Source: Sambucus nigra (lineage: Eukaryota > Streptophyta > Magnoliopsida > Dipsacales > Adoxaceae). From it: 64,000 bases of DNA. Of this stretch, positions 24,769 through 35,935 are shown piece after piece. Within the stretch, counting starts at the first letter, position 1, and each line of letters starts with the position of its first letter. Location: assembly GCA_949130495.1 (NCBI GenBank), contig OX422211.1, positions 444,486,219-444,550,218 of the forward strand. Direction: 5' to 3'. The notes under the pieces are model-generated. The model saw only the letters and a list, made by a program, of their open reading frames with translations. It did no database searches and had not been told where the DNA came from. The position numbers were made by a program, and so were the translations under genes.

Positions 24769-26582
24769 TCAGGGTGTAGGAATCTTGGTTACCTCGGTTG
24801 CCTTACGTAGGGATTTTCTAGGACCTCGTTTAAAATCAAAACAAAATTTCCTAAGATGACCTTTTCGACCACAATGTGAGCACCTAAAGACTCTGCTAAA
24901 AGACTTACCTAAGGAATGATTTATAACATTGTTCCTAGAGGATTCTCCTAAAACATTGGTTTTGGCTTTAAGAGTTGACTCTTTACAAGTATCGAAGCCT
25001 AAACCACAAGTGTCATTTTTTATTTGAACTATTCCTAATATTTTTTCTAATTTCTCCGAACGACACTCCAAATCAAATTCGACTTTTTTAGATTCTTTTA
25101 ATTTATTTTCTAATTCTAAAATTTTAGACTCTAATAAAACATTTTGCCCTTCAAACGCAAGAAGCTCCTTTTTCAAGTATTCCATTAAACCTGTAAGGCT
25201 ATCTCTTTCACCTTCTACATATTCAAGCTTCTCACGAAGAGCTCTCTCACGTGTCCTAAGGTCTTCCACTAAAAAACTCTCATTAATGACCTCGACACGC
25301 TCTTTCAAACTAGCTTCTAACTTCAAATTTTTTCTTTTTAATTTAATAGATTCATTATATGATTCTTGAAAAGAAAATTAAATTTCACTCACATCAACCT
25401 CCTCATCACTTTCACTCTCTCTTTCTTCTCCACTCTCACTACCATCATCTCTTTGGGATTCACAAATTATTACCTTGGAAGTGTTATGTGTTAAAATTTC
25501 ATCACTAAAGGAGTGCTCACTTTCACTCACATGACTTGCCATAAAAGCCACAATGTTGGTCTTAGTGGGGGAATTGGGTCCATCTTCCTTATCACTATCA
25601 CTAAGGGTTGCATTGTATAAAATTGGTTGCTTACCCTCTCTCCTTAGTTTAGTGGGTCACTATTTCGCTCTATGTCCATAACCCTCACAACTGTAACACC
25701 TATTTGACTCGTCCCTATTTAAATTTTCATTAAAAGTTTTAGGAATCTTCTCGGCTTTGTCATGCTTAGAATTTTCAAATTTCTTAAAATCCTTTTTGAA
25801 TTTATCTTTGTTGAATTTTAGAAATTTATGAAACTTCCAAGAAAACATTGCCATATCTTCTGAGTCACTCTCACTTTCACTCTCTACTACTTGTTTTTCC
25901 TCCTTTCAGGCTTTCAAATCAACGTCCTTGTCTATTTTCTTTTCAATTTTAGAGGAAAACATATCTAGTTCATAGGTTTGTAAATCACCTACGAGCTCTT
26001 CTAATTTCGTAGAGGCTAAAGTGAGTAAAGAATTTAGCACTGTCACCTTAGGAATAAATCTATCAAGTAGGGACCTTAAAATTTTCTTTACTACTCGGTT
26101 GTCAGGTATTTTCTCTCCCAAATTAAAAAATGAATTAACTATATCGGAAAGTCTAGCATAAAATTCATCAAATGTTTCTTTTTCATTCATTTTGATGGTT
26201 TCAAATTGAGTGGTGAGGTTTGGATTTTAGATGCTTTTACGACACTAGTTCTTTCATGAGTGAGTTGTAAAATATCCCAAGCTGCTTTATCGGTTTCATA
26301 GGTCATAATGGGTTGGAATTCATCCGGTGTGACCGCGCTAAACAAGGCATTTAAACCACGGGAATTAAAATTTGCAAGTTTAAATTCATTCTCACTCTAT
26401 CTATCAGCGGGTATGGGAACACGTTCATTTTCAACTAAATATGTAGGTGGGGACCACCCGTTAACGACAGACAACCAAACCCTCTCATCAATATACCTAA
26501 GTGCTGATTTCATGCGCGTTTTCCAATACGCGTAGTTAGAACCATCGAAAATAGGAAATTTTAAAAATGGGAAAAATTCCAT
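24769..26582 (-). pseudogene. SIRE-like copia gag, broken by several stops and frameshifts
   Basis: The gag capsid/nucleocapsid protein packages element RNA in cytoplasmic particles. The start is taken at 26582 (MEFFPFLKFPIFDGSNYAYW), the usual N-terminus of the DUF4219/UBN2 gag families; NALFSAVTPDEFQPIM and YETDKAAWDIL follow. After a frame change near 26200 it continues as KETFDEFYARLSDIV and LRSLLDRFIPKV. A first zinc knuckle CYSCEGYGH at about 25680 runs into stops where its last Cys should be. An acidic Ser/Glu-rich stretch, a long predicted coiled coil (24990-25320) and an intact second knuckle CSHCGRKGHLRKFC (about 24850-24890) follow. Full length would be roughly 600 residues. At least three frame or stop lesions make it non-functional. 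Pol should follow but is absent. Confidence 0.85.
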
Positions 26583-26635
26583 TTTAGTCGAAAGTATTTA
26601 AAAAAGGATCTTAAACGCAATAATTTAGCAATCCC

Positions 26636-26648
26636 GCTATGATACCAA
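26636..26648 (-). other. Primer binding site of the SIRE-like element
   Basis: Minus strand reads TTGGTATCATAGC, one base from the plant initiator-Met PBS core TGGTATCAGAGC, 8 bases downstream of the LTR end at 26657. Confidence 0.75.
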
Positions 26649-26656
26649 TTTGAATC

Positions 26657-28184
26657 TGAAAACGGATAGGACCCCCAATTTTTTAAATTTTACAAAAAGT
26701 CAATTTCCTTTTAGATGCGGAATAAAGATGGCTCAACTCAACACATACAAACACCAAATTTTAATTTCATTCAAATTAAAATTAAACTAAACACAAAATA
26801 CATTTTTCACTTAAGCATATTAACTCAACCCAAGTCCTAGAAATTTGCCTAACAAAATAATTAATCCATTTTTGCAAATTTAGGCCAAACCAAATTTTAT
26901 CAAATTAAAGTAATGACTTGAATTAAATTAATATTTACCCAATAGAATTTGCACCAAATTAACTATACCAATTTTATCTTTTTACCTAAGCATGCATCTA
27001 ATGATATAGCAAAAGATAAAATAAGTAAACAATCACTACACCGCGATGTACGAGGAAAACCCCACAACGGGAAAAAATCTCAGTCGGCCCTAGCCTCAAA
27101 TCCTCTAAGTACAATTTTACAAGTACAAGACAAAAAGACTTACAACACCCGACTTGACTTCGTTCAAGCCACGACGCTTCTTATTGTACACAGCTCTGCC
27201 TAACAAATAACCACGGAGGTCCACCGCGGTCTCGAAATCAACCGATCAGACTTTTTTTTGTCACCGCCACCCGAACAAAGATCCTTTCTCCAAGTGGGTA
27301 TGTCACAGAATACGAACTTCTTCTTTGTGGGATGTAGAAGTAAACCCATTGAAAAACACTCCAAGCAAGGATATATATTAAGGAACTTGGAATAAACAAA
27401 ACAATTGGGTGTGTATGTATTTTTGGTGAATTTAATCCATAGAAATCAAACACAAAACATGGAACTTTTTCTTCAAAGATTTGATATTTCTAAAAACTCT
27501 TAGAATGTGAAAAGTTAGTTCCAAAAGGTTGGTTCCCGCACTAAGTAAATCTGTCAAAAAGTAGTGGAAAAAACATAGTGGGAACATGGTGAAAGCTGCC
27601 AAAAACACCAAAAAAACTGTTCCCGCCAAACTCGTTCGAATGACTTTTTCGTTCGAACGACTTTACTAACGATGTTCCAATGAGAAAAAACAACCTCGTT
27701 AGAATTCTCGTTTGAATGACCTGGCAATCTCGTTTGAACGAGATTCCAGTTCGTTCGAACGACATGGGAATCTCGTTTGAACGATATCCCAGTTCGTTCG
27801 AACGACGTACCAGAAAATTGAATATTCTATATAAGCCCAAAATTTTTATGAAAAGTTCTTAAAAAATATTTTCTGAGTAAAACAAAGTCGTTAAAATTAT
27901 TTATAAAAAATTATAAATTACACCCAATAAATTTTCAAAGCTCCAATATATAAATAAAATGCATTCATACCTTAGGAGCATTGGAACCAATGTTGTTGAC
28001 ATAGAAACGAGGCACACTAAACTCGGCATATGATGAAGCTTTATAATCTTGGTCGCTACATCTTCAACTAACACGTCATAGGCTTGGATGGATACACTTG
28101 AACACTATCCTATGACTCAAATGTTTTTGTCCGGAATTGAGCCAACACTACATTAAGACTCAATCGGAGACTTGTATCCTTACA
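26657..28184 (-). repeat. 5' LTR of the SIRE-like element
   Basis: 1528 bp, TGAAAACGG to CTTACA on the plus strand. A TATA-like site on the minus strand (GGGCTTATATAG, about 27826-27837) lies beside the palindrome cluster at 27628-27806. It differs from the 3' LTR mainly by scattered single-base changes. Confidence 0.9.
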
Positions 28185-28189
28185 CAATT

Positions 28190-28437
28190 AATAAATGGGG
28201 TATGCTAAATTTTTTTCATGCATAGAAGAAATTGGTGCTTAGTTCCTTATCTTGGTGGTTTTAATTTAGATCTAAGTAGATCTTCTTCTTTAACTCTTGT
28301 AAAGGTTTTATTCTATAAAGAACCTCTTGTAAGGCCTTTAATCAAGTATTGTCGTAGTTTTATGAATTGTGTAAGCCACCCAGAAGAGATTATTTCTTCT
28401 AAATAAGATTAATAAAGTCCTTATTAAAAAAAGATAT
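28190..28437 (+). mobile_element. 3' end of the interrupted L1 LINE
   Basis: The sequence resumes after the copia duplication and ends at AATAAAGTCC...TTATTAAAAAAA, a polyadenylation-like signal and short A tail. It is the non-coding 3' part of the LINE whose RNase H ends near 21221. The precise LINE boundaries and target duplication are not resolved. Confidence 0.6.
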
Positions 28438-30022
28438 CTTTAAATCTTACTATAAACTTCCTCCTCGCAAGTTATCTTTGTTACAACAAGGCATCCTAAA
28501 CTCCACTAGTACCAAAAAAATAAATGAAATGATTAAAATTAAAGTAAATAAGATTAATCATCGATATGAAAAAATGAAAATAAAAGGTTGAAGTTGTTAA
28601 AATATTTACAAAATTCTTAAAGAAAATAGTTACATGGATCAAATGTAAAATTCTCGAACGTATCCAGGTATCGTCAAGTACCAGAGTGGGACATGATGAC
28701 ACCATTAGTGAAAATATATGCATACATATAATATGTGATCATAAACTCCAAGTCGAAAGGGAGATAACATAAATATAACACAAAAGTAAACAAATGGAAG
28801 CACCAACGATCCTTAATCTGACTTATGTAACACTTGATGAATGTAAAAATTAATATGGAAATTAGGGGGTAGGGTAAGGACTTGCTAAAACTCAATAACC
28901 ATTTACTAAATCAACAAATTTTAATATTTACATAAATCAAATAAAGTGTATATGTCCGTTAAACACGCTAACTTGGAACTAATATTAGTAAATGATGGAG
29001 TAATTGTCACAAATGTCACATAAAAACACCCTACGATAACACATAAAAATCTAGAAAATAAAAACACAACCTCGACCAAAGGCAGTACTTGTCTATTGTC
29101 CCAACCGTAAAGTTTTTGAAATATAAACATCTATTAATAAGATAAGAGGTTTAACAGAGTCATAGATATCAGAAAATCCTAATAAATCATGTCAAAATGA
29201 TGCCACACCAAAATGAAGAAATACTTTTTAAAAATTGATATAAATGAGTACCAATGGAATAATTCTCTTTAAAGTGCTAAATTTGAAAACAAAGTCATCC
29301 AAAATGAATACCAGATTCAACATCAAACGCGCACAAGTAGTATGAATAGTGAGAAAAAATCAAGGATCGCGCATGCTACTCCAAAACATGTAAGTAATTC
29401 TTGATAACCACAACATAATAATACAAAAATTGCAATAGTTAAGGACTTAATTTAGAGTAATTAGACATAATGTCAACTCCACATAGATATATTGGCATCA
29501 GAAGACAAATATAATAACTAGAAATAAAAGGTGATGTTAAGTTAACTATTTCGCTAAAGTAATGGAGAAATTTAAATAAAACAAAAAGTAAACAAGTCCG
29601 ACCAATCCATTATTTTTCCATCCATGTAATATAATGAAGAACAAAAACAAAAGATTTAGTGAGTGGGTGGCTTAAACTCTGTACCAGGGAGAATATTTCC
29701 AATTATTTTCACATAATTTCAGTCGGCGTGGTTGTTGGAAAACAACCTTATATGATGATGTTTTTTAACAACAACAAAGGTAACAGGGGCTGGAAAACAC
29801 CCTATTGGGGGGTTAAATTTGTTGTACCACATAATAAGAACCAATATATCAAAAGACATTAAAAATTAAAGACATAAAGAATTGAAATTAGAAGTACCGT
29901 GTGAATGGCATCATGTTCGCAAAGAACTTGATAAAATTGCCCTTCACTTACACCTTCTTTGCAAATAGAGTGCATTATCAGGCATACCAAACGTCTCTTC
30001 AACGCGAATAAGATAACAGTAT
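28438..30022. other. AT-rich non-coding stretch
   Basis: No gene, RNA or element recognised on either strand; the short frames here have no family features. It ends with AGTAT (30018-30022), a possible target duplication of the outer chromovirus. Confidence 0.4.
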
Positions 30023-30410
30023 TTTAACACCCCGTACTATAATATCCTATAATTTTAAAAGAATTTAACTAATTAATTATGAATTTTTTAGAATTCTTAA
30101 GAATATAATCTGAATTTTTAAGATTTAATTTGAATTTTAAGAATTAAATTCAAAGTGAAAAATTTTCAAATGATTTTTATGTAGAAAATTAATTTATAAT
30201 TAAGTAGAAAAGAAATCGAATTAGTTTAAATTCATGGTCTTCATTTTATTAAAAGAATAAAGTATTGAGTTTAATTTATAAATATGTTAAATTATGGATA
30301 TTTTTTGTAATTAAAGAAATTGTCACATAAAGGAAGTTAGTGTGATGGCATAACAGTACTAAAGTAATTATAAGGAAACTAGTGCGATGGCATATAAATA
30401 TGTATGGGCC
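30023..30410 (+). repeat. Outer chromovirus 5' LTR, left piece
   Basis: The LTR starts TTTAACACCCCG (canonical TGTAACACCCC with one change) and matches the LTR at 58953-62469 through phrases such as ATAATTTTAAAAGAATTTA and GTGTGATGGCATAA. AGTAT before it and ATTAT after 62469 could be a 5-bp duplication with one change. The Tat element at 30411 interrupts it. Its last about 36 bases do not align simply with the other LTR. Confidence 0.7.
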
Positions 30411-30480
30411 TGATATACCCATACATACCCTCGGCCAGGCTGAGGGTGCCCTCCACCAAGACGAGCCCAAGATGGTCTCG

Positions 30481-30950
30481 TGACCCTTCAAGGGCTCGAC
30501 CTTTCATCAGGCCCAAACGACCCTTCAAGGGGCCGACCCTTCATCAGGCCCGGACGACCCTTCAAGGGGCTGACCCGTCATCAGGCCCAGACGACCCTTC
30601 AAGGGGCCGACCCCTCATCATGGTCCATATGACCCTTCAAGGGGCCGACCCCTAATCAGGCCCGGACGATCCTTCCAGGGGCTGACCCCTTATCAGGCCC
30701 AGACGACCCTTCAAGGGGCCGACCCTTCATCAGGCCCAGATGACCCTTCAAGGGGCCGACCCCTCATCATGGTCCACAGGACCCTTCAAGAGGCCGACCC
30801 CTCATCATGGTCCAGACGACCCTTTAAGGGGCCGACCCCTCATCAGGCCCGAACGACCCTTCAGGGGTCCGAACCTTCATCAGGCCCGGACGACCTTTCA
30901 AGGTGCCGACCCTTCATCAGGCTCAGACGACCCTTCGAGGGTACGACAGT
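30481..30950 (+). repeat. 37-bp minisatellite in the Tat 5' LTR
   Basis: About 12-13 copies of a 37-base unit with the core GACCCTTCAAGGGGCCGACC followed by CCTCATCAGGCCCAGAC. Variants carry CATGGTCCA in place of CAGGCCCAG. The plus-strand frames across it translate to repeating Pro/Arg/Gly peptides and are not genes. Confidence 0.95.
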
Positions 30951-30991
30951 ACGAGGCCTAAATTAGGCCAGACTCACTGCCAGAAGGAACT

Positions 30992-31025
30992 TCACCCTCG
31001 GCCTCATATCATAGGCCGAGGGTGA
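30992..31025. promoter_or_regulatory. Perfect inverted repeat in the Tat LTR
   Basis: Arms TCACCCTCGGCCT and AGGCCGAGGGTGA (13 bp each) around an 8-base loop. The left arm is altered in the 3' LTR copy (about 43121-43154). It could act as a hairpin or paired binding site; the function is unknown. Confidence 0.8.
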
Positions 31026-31084
31026 CATTATCACAGTGCGTGGTTTGGGAGACGCGTAGAATAGTGCGCGTGAAGCTCACATAG

Positions 31085-31128
31085 CACGTGGAAGACCGTT
31101 ATAATAATACCACCCCCTCACGTGAGGG
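31085..31128. promoter_or_regulatory. Paired G-boxes upstream of the Tat LTR TATA
   Basis: CACGTG occurs at 31085-31090 and again at 31119-31124, the second within a perfect 14-bp palindrome CCCTCACGTGAGGG (31115-31128). Both are kept in the 3' LTR (palindrome at 43245-43258). CACGTG is a core site for plant bZIP and bHLH factors, so response to ABA, light or stress is plausible but untested. Confidence 0.65.
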
Positions 31129-31236
31129 AATATTATGTCATGATTTGGCATCTACAGGTGTCAACAGGACATTGGCTAGATCATCATTCACATGCACCAT
31201 GCATACTTAGGGGGTACACTACAGCCCCCCAAGGCC

Positions 31237-31279
31237 TATATATACTTATCACCTACAACCCTACAAAGGGATCAATAAA
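31237..31279 (+). promoter_or_regulatory. Tat LTR TATA box and nearby AATAAA
   Basis: TATATATA at 31237-31244 and AATAAA at 31274-31279. The TATA is conserved at 43366-43373. They would mark the transcript start and the polyadenylation region of the LTR. Confidence 0.7.
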
Positions 31280-31570
31280 AATTTTTATCCCTAGCTGAAA
31301 CTCTGCTTGTACACACAGTAGAGAGAGAAAGTGAGCTTATATGCATTGTATCCAAGGCCATTAGTGCCCATACTTAGTAGATCACACACTCACAGTGGAT
31401 GTAGGACTAATTGGTTGAACCACTATACATCATTGTCTTATTCCTCTTATACTCATCTCCTTCTACACACTTACACACATACACACTTATACATCTATGG
31501 CTGCCATGGTACTTACAGTTTGAGCTCATCATCATTTATCTGGTGGTGTTGAATCTCAGCATCATTAGTT

Positions 31571-31589
31571 TGGCGTCGTCTGTGGGAAC
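31571..31589 (+). other. Primer binding site region of the Tat element
   Basis: TGGCGTCGTCTGTGGGAAC begins 3 bases after the LTR end. A TGGCGNCGT start is common in plant Tat/Athila elements. I do not assign the tRNA. Confidence 0.65.
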
Positions 31590-31750
31590 GAGAAGACATC
31601 TCTTCCTTTGTACAGCTTTACCTCACTGGGAACTCTGGTGGTGAGCCAGTTCTCCCCCTGTGTGGAGATGTTTCACCATTGAAAGAGACCCATTAAGGTT
31701 CTCAAGCTCACTAGTCTTTTCTTCAGATCAGCTCTACATAGCTCAAACAC

Positions 31751-33614
31751 ATGGCACCGGAGATGCCACCACCACCACTTCCTCCACCAGATAGTGGAGT
31801 AGGACCCAGTTCCAGTCAGCCACCACCTCAGTCTGAAATGGCTGATGTGGCGATAGCCTTGAAGTCTCTGGCAGCAAGCTAGCGGATCATACAGGAGAAG
31901 TTCACAGCTCTAAGCCAAAACATACTAAGACCACCAGGGATCTCGCCTGAGATGATTACTCCGGCAACGGCTCCAGGGCAGCATGAGGCCAGGGGACCAC
32001 CCCAGGCACCACGCAAAGACTTGCCACCCCCACAGCGGCGTAGGGATGTTGCTAAACCCCGGCGTCTACGCCTAGGGAGGCAAGGAAACCCTTACCCTGA
32101 GGATAAGTATGATGATCTGGAGGGAGAGGAGGCTCCCATTGAATGTTGGGAGCCGTATGAGGTCTCCAAAAATACTGTGCGACCTCTCCAAGAGAGCAGA
32201 GGGAAGTGTGGAAGGCAAATCCTGACGATCGCCCTAGGGGCTCTGCTTTTGATCGTCTGAGCAGGGGGTCGGCCTTTGAGAGGCTCGGCCCAGTAAATGA
32301 CCTGCGGGAAAAATTGTCCAAATCAAGGAGTGTTGCAAAGTCCAAGAGGGAAGCAGCAGATGGACAACCCCACGGGGGTCGACCCTTAGGATGGGACGAT
32401 GGTCAGGGGAAGTAAATAGCCGACACAGGCCGGCCACCGCAGAACCCTCCGTTCACCTCAAAGAGGCGGCGGGGGATAACATCGGCCAAGCCGACCCTAC
32501 GAGGCCCTGGAATGACTCAATCCAGCGATTGGAGGATAAGATTGGCGATATTCTGAAGAGCCGGGACCCTCTTCAGAGAGGATACTCCATAGGCTCACCC
32601 TTTGTGGCGAAAATAGTCAACTTCCCAACGCCATCAAAATTTAAGCCACCTATGGTCACCCCATGATATGACGGGAGTACCAAACTTGTCCACCATATAG
32701 AGATGTACCAGTCAGCGGTAGACATATATTCTATCTCACATGAGATGAGGTGTCGTGCCTTTTCTAGCACTCTGACTGGGGCTGCACACGTCTGGTATAT
32801 GTCTCTTCTAAAAAACTTCATTGAAAGCTTTAAGCAGTTAGCAGACCGGTTCATCCACAACTTTTTCTTTGGGGTGAGGACACAGAAGAAGACCACACAC
32901 CTGCTCTATGTTAAGCAGGGGAAGAATGAGAGTCTAAGAGATTACATAGCCAGATTCAACAAAGAAAAGTTAGAGGTTGAAGACTATGAGGAGAGCATAG
33001 CTATGACAGTCCTGATTAGAGGACTCCAAAAGGGGAAGCTGTTATGGAAGCTTGCTGAAGACCCTCCGAGGACGATGGCTGAATTGATGTTGACAGCAGG
33101 AAAGGTGATGAACGCCAAAGAGGTGATGGCCGCAAAGTATGAAGATGAAAAAGGAGGCACTTCAGGGGGCAAGTACCCTAAGAAGAACAAAGAGGGGAAG
33201 AAGAGGTCTACGGATGACAAGTTCGCTGATTATACCCCTCTAACGGTCAGCTGTGAACATATTCTCAATGAGATAAAGAGTGACCGGTCCCTGAAGTGGC
33301 CTGAGAAGTTGAGGGTAGCCCCCAACAAGAGGAACAAAAACCTGTGGTGTAAATTTCACCAAGACCATGGCTATATCACCCACAAGTATTTTTCCCTGAA
33401 AGATGAAATCGAGAAGATGCTAAAAGAAGGGAAGCTTAGGAAGTACGTGGACAAAGGTGCTTTAAGAGGGGCCGAGGGGACGAACCCAGAAAGAAGCGAG
33501 GCGATGCATGTAGAGAAGGTCCTTAAAAAAGAGGGGACGACCCTTCTGATGATGAGGACGACCCTGACCTCCCTCCAAGAGATGACCACGGACCTGTCAA
33601 GAGACTTAATATGA
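31751..33614 (+). pseudogene. Tat gag, interrupted
   Basis: The start at 31751 (MAPEMPPPP) opens a Pro-rich N-terminus. An in-frame TAG lies near 31877. Frame changes near 32200 and 32400 move the reading to the frame that ends at 33614, with another in-frame TGA at 32664 where PWYDG would be expected (Trp codon lost). After that lesion the capsid part is intact for 303 residues: YQSAVDIYSISHEMRCRAFS, SLLKNFIESFKQLADRFIHN and YIARFNKEKLEVEDYEE fit Retrotrans_gag (PF03732). KFHQDHGYITHKYFSLKDEI is the usual Tat gag C-terminal Cys/His region with the Cys residues partly lost. The end overlaps the pol frame by four bases. Confidence 0.88.
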
Positions 33615-35935
33615 TCTCACTCGGTGTGGGAATGATCTTCGGGGGTCTAGCAGGAGGAGGGTCAGAGGTCACAGACAGAAAGGCCCATGTAGCTGAAGCC
33701 AAGGCAATGACGAAAGCTGTACACTCAACCTCCCTGGAGGCAAAGTCAAAAAAGAGGAAGAAGGTCGATATGGATACTCTGATAGTGGGATTCTTAAGAA
33801 TGGACTTCAAAGGCCTCTTAGCCCCACATGATGACCCTCTCGTCATCACTACCAAGGTGCACGGGTGCGAGGTGCCGAGGATCTTTGTAGACGGGGGTAG
33901 CTCTGCAGATGTGATGTTTTGGCCATGCTTCAAAGCCTTTGGTCTCAGCCGTGCTAGACTCATCCCATACCATCACCCATTGATTGGGTTCAGTGGGGAA
34001 AAGGTTAATCCCCTTGGAGTGTATGAGGCCGATGTTAGGATGGGGGACGAGTGGCCGAGATGGCTTACCAAGAAGTTCATCTTCTTTGTGATGGATGAAC
34101 ATGTCTTTTCGGCCTACAACATTATACTGGGGCGAGTAGCCCTCAAGGGGTTTGGAGTTGTGTCGTCTACGGTCCATCAGATGATTAAATCTCCAACCCC
34201 TTACGGAGTAGGGGAAGTTCAGGGAGACCAGACGACAATGCGGGAATGTTATTTCAACTCTGTCGAAGAAAGAGATGCACACAAGAAGACAACATCCACC
34301 TGCAATAATGACACCCTGCACCCCAGGGATGAGAAAAAGCTGAAGAAAGGAGAAGTCGCGAAAGAGGTAGAATCCGTCATCCTCAATGAGGATGAGCTAG
34401 AAAAAACCGTCCAAGTCAGCAAGACTCTGAAGCCAAACATCAAGGAAGACCTCATCAAGCTGTTGAGAAGAAGACAGAGTGTCTTTGCATGGTGTCATAC
34501 AGATATGCTAGGGATCGACCCCGAAATCATGTGCTATAAGCTCAACATGGTAGAGGGTGCAAAGCCAGTCAAGCAAAAGAGGAGAATTTACTCTCGAGAA
34601 AAATATGAGGTCATTAGGGATGAGGTCAAGAAGCTAGAAGACACAGAGTTTATCAGGGCGGTCATCTATCCCGAATGGCTGTCCAATGCAGTCATTGTCC
34701 CAAAATCCAACGGGAAGTGGAGGATGTGTGTAGACTTCACAGACCTCAATAAGCATTGTCCCAAAGACAGCTTCCCTCTCCCCCGCATTGATCAGATGGT
34801 AGACGCTACCGCAGTCCATGAGCTCATGAGTTTCATGGATTCCTATTCATGGTATAACCAGATCTTTATGAACCCTGAAGACTCGAAGAAGACTGCTTTT
34901 ATCACCGACAAAGGGACATACTGTTATAGGGTCATGCCCTTTGATCTGAAGAATGCAGGGGCATCGTATCAGCGCCTTGTGAATAAAATGTTTGAAGACC
35001 AAATTGGAAAGTCTATGGAGGTCTATGTAGATGACATGATGACTAAGAGTTTCAAGGCAGAGGATCATGTGGCAAACCTTGAGAGGACCTTTAATACAAT
35101 GGACAAGTACCAAATGAAGCTCAACCCGGCCAAGTGTGTCTTCGGTGTCGGAGCAAGGAAGTTCTTGGGGTTCATTGTCAACCAAAGAGGCATCGAGGCC
35201 AACCCTGAAAAGATAAAGGCCCTTATAGAGATGAAGACCCCCAATACCATTAAAGACGTTCAGAGGCTCACGGGGCGAGTGGCTGCCTTGAATAGGTTTA
35301 TGTTCAGGGCCATAGACATGTGTTTACCATTCTTCAAAATTCTCAGAAAGGCTTTTGAATGGAGCGAAGAGTGTGATGAGGCTTTCAGGGAGCTAAAGTC
35401 ATACCTAGGGTCTCCCTTGCTGTTATTACGACCAGTGCAGGGTGAACGACTCAATGTGTATCTAGCTGTCTCAGAGTCAGCCATTAGTGCAGCAATCGTC
35501 AGAGACGACGACGGGGTACAGAAGCCTGTGTATTTCAACAGTAAGGCACTCCAGGGAGCAGAGAAAAGATACCCGAGGATGGAGAAGTTAGCCTATGCCT
35601 TGATCCATGCCTCAAGGAAGATGAAGCCATACTTTCAGTCCCATACAATGGTCATCCTCACTGACTCTCCTCTTATGCAGGTCCTATACAAGCCAGAAAA
35701 ATCAGGTAGGTTAATGGCCTGGGCTATAGAGCTGGGGGAGTTTGACATTGTGTATCAACCTAGGACGGCCATTAAGGGGCAAGCATTGGCAGATTTCATG
35801 GTCGAGGTTAAGAGCCTCGAGAAGACAGATACCCAACAAGATAGGCTCACCAACACACCTGTAGATAAGGCTGAGACAAGCACCACTAGAAGGAAAGTGG
35901 CCAAAAATGAAGAGGGAAGATATATCTTTAGATAG
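33611..35935 (+). pseudogene. Tat pol: protease, reverse transcriptase, first RNase H
   Basis: The largest open frame in the window (774 codons). A protease motif IFVDGGSSADVMFW lies at about residues 90-105, typical of Tat elements. RT follows from about residue 320: IRAVIYPEWLSNAVIVPKSN, WRMCVDFTDLNKHCPKD, the active site VYVDDMMTKS and KCVFGVGARKFLGF. The gypsy RNase H carries VYLAVSES (a degenerate first motif), the YFNSKALQGAEKRYP segment, and ILTDSPL. It ends at an in-frame TAG (35933) before the second RNase H. RT here looks catalytically intact, but upstream gag and downstream integrase are broken, so the whole is a pseudogene. It shares frame with the next two entries. Confidence 0.92.

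Larger units (their letters stand above)
21227..28184 (-). mobile_element. Gag-only SIRE-like Ty1/copia element, whole unit
   Basis: A complete two-LTR element in minus orientation, inserted in the L1 LINE. Two LTRs of about 1.53 kb bracket a 3.9-kb interior. The flanks are CAGTT (21222-21226) and CAATT (28185-28189), a 5-bp duplication with one later change. The interior encodes gag only. No protease, integrase, RT or RNase H motifs were found, so it must have used proteins from an autonomous relative. The long gag with a coiled coil and the AAAGGGGGAGATTTGTAAGG junction between polypurine tract and LTR fit the SIRE/Maximus group. Related but diverged sequence occurs at 55691-58620. Confidence 0.88.
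30411..31567 (+). repeat. 5' LTR of the Tat element
   Basis: 1157 bp, starting TGATATACCC and ending CATCATTA (CATCATCA in the partner LTR). It holds a 37-bp minisatellite, a 13-bp-arm inverted repeat, two CACGTG G-boxes, a TATA box and an AATAAA signal. Confidence 0.92.

Noticed and set aside
30404..30966. Overlapping Pro/Arg/Gly-rich plus-strand frames (also 42503-43013)
   Set aside because: They are translations of the 37-bp LTR minisatellite; the unit length is not a multiple of three, so several frames stay open by chance.
32052..32437. Minus-strand frames overlapping Tat gag
   Set aside because: Shadows of the gag coding sequence with no family resemblance.
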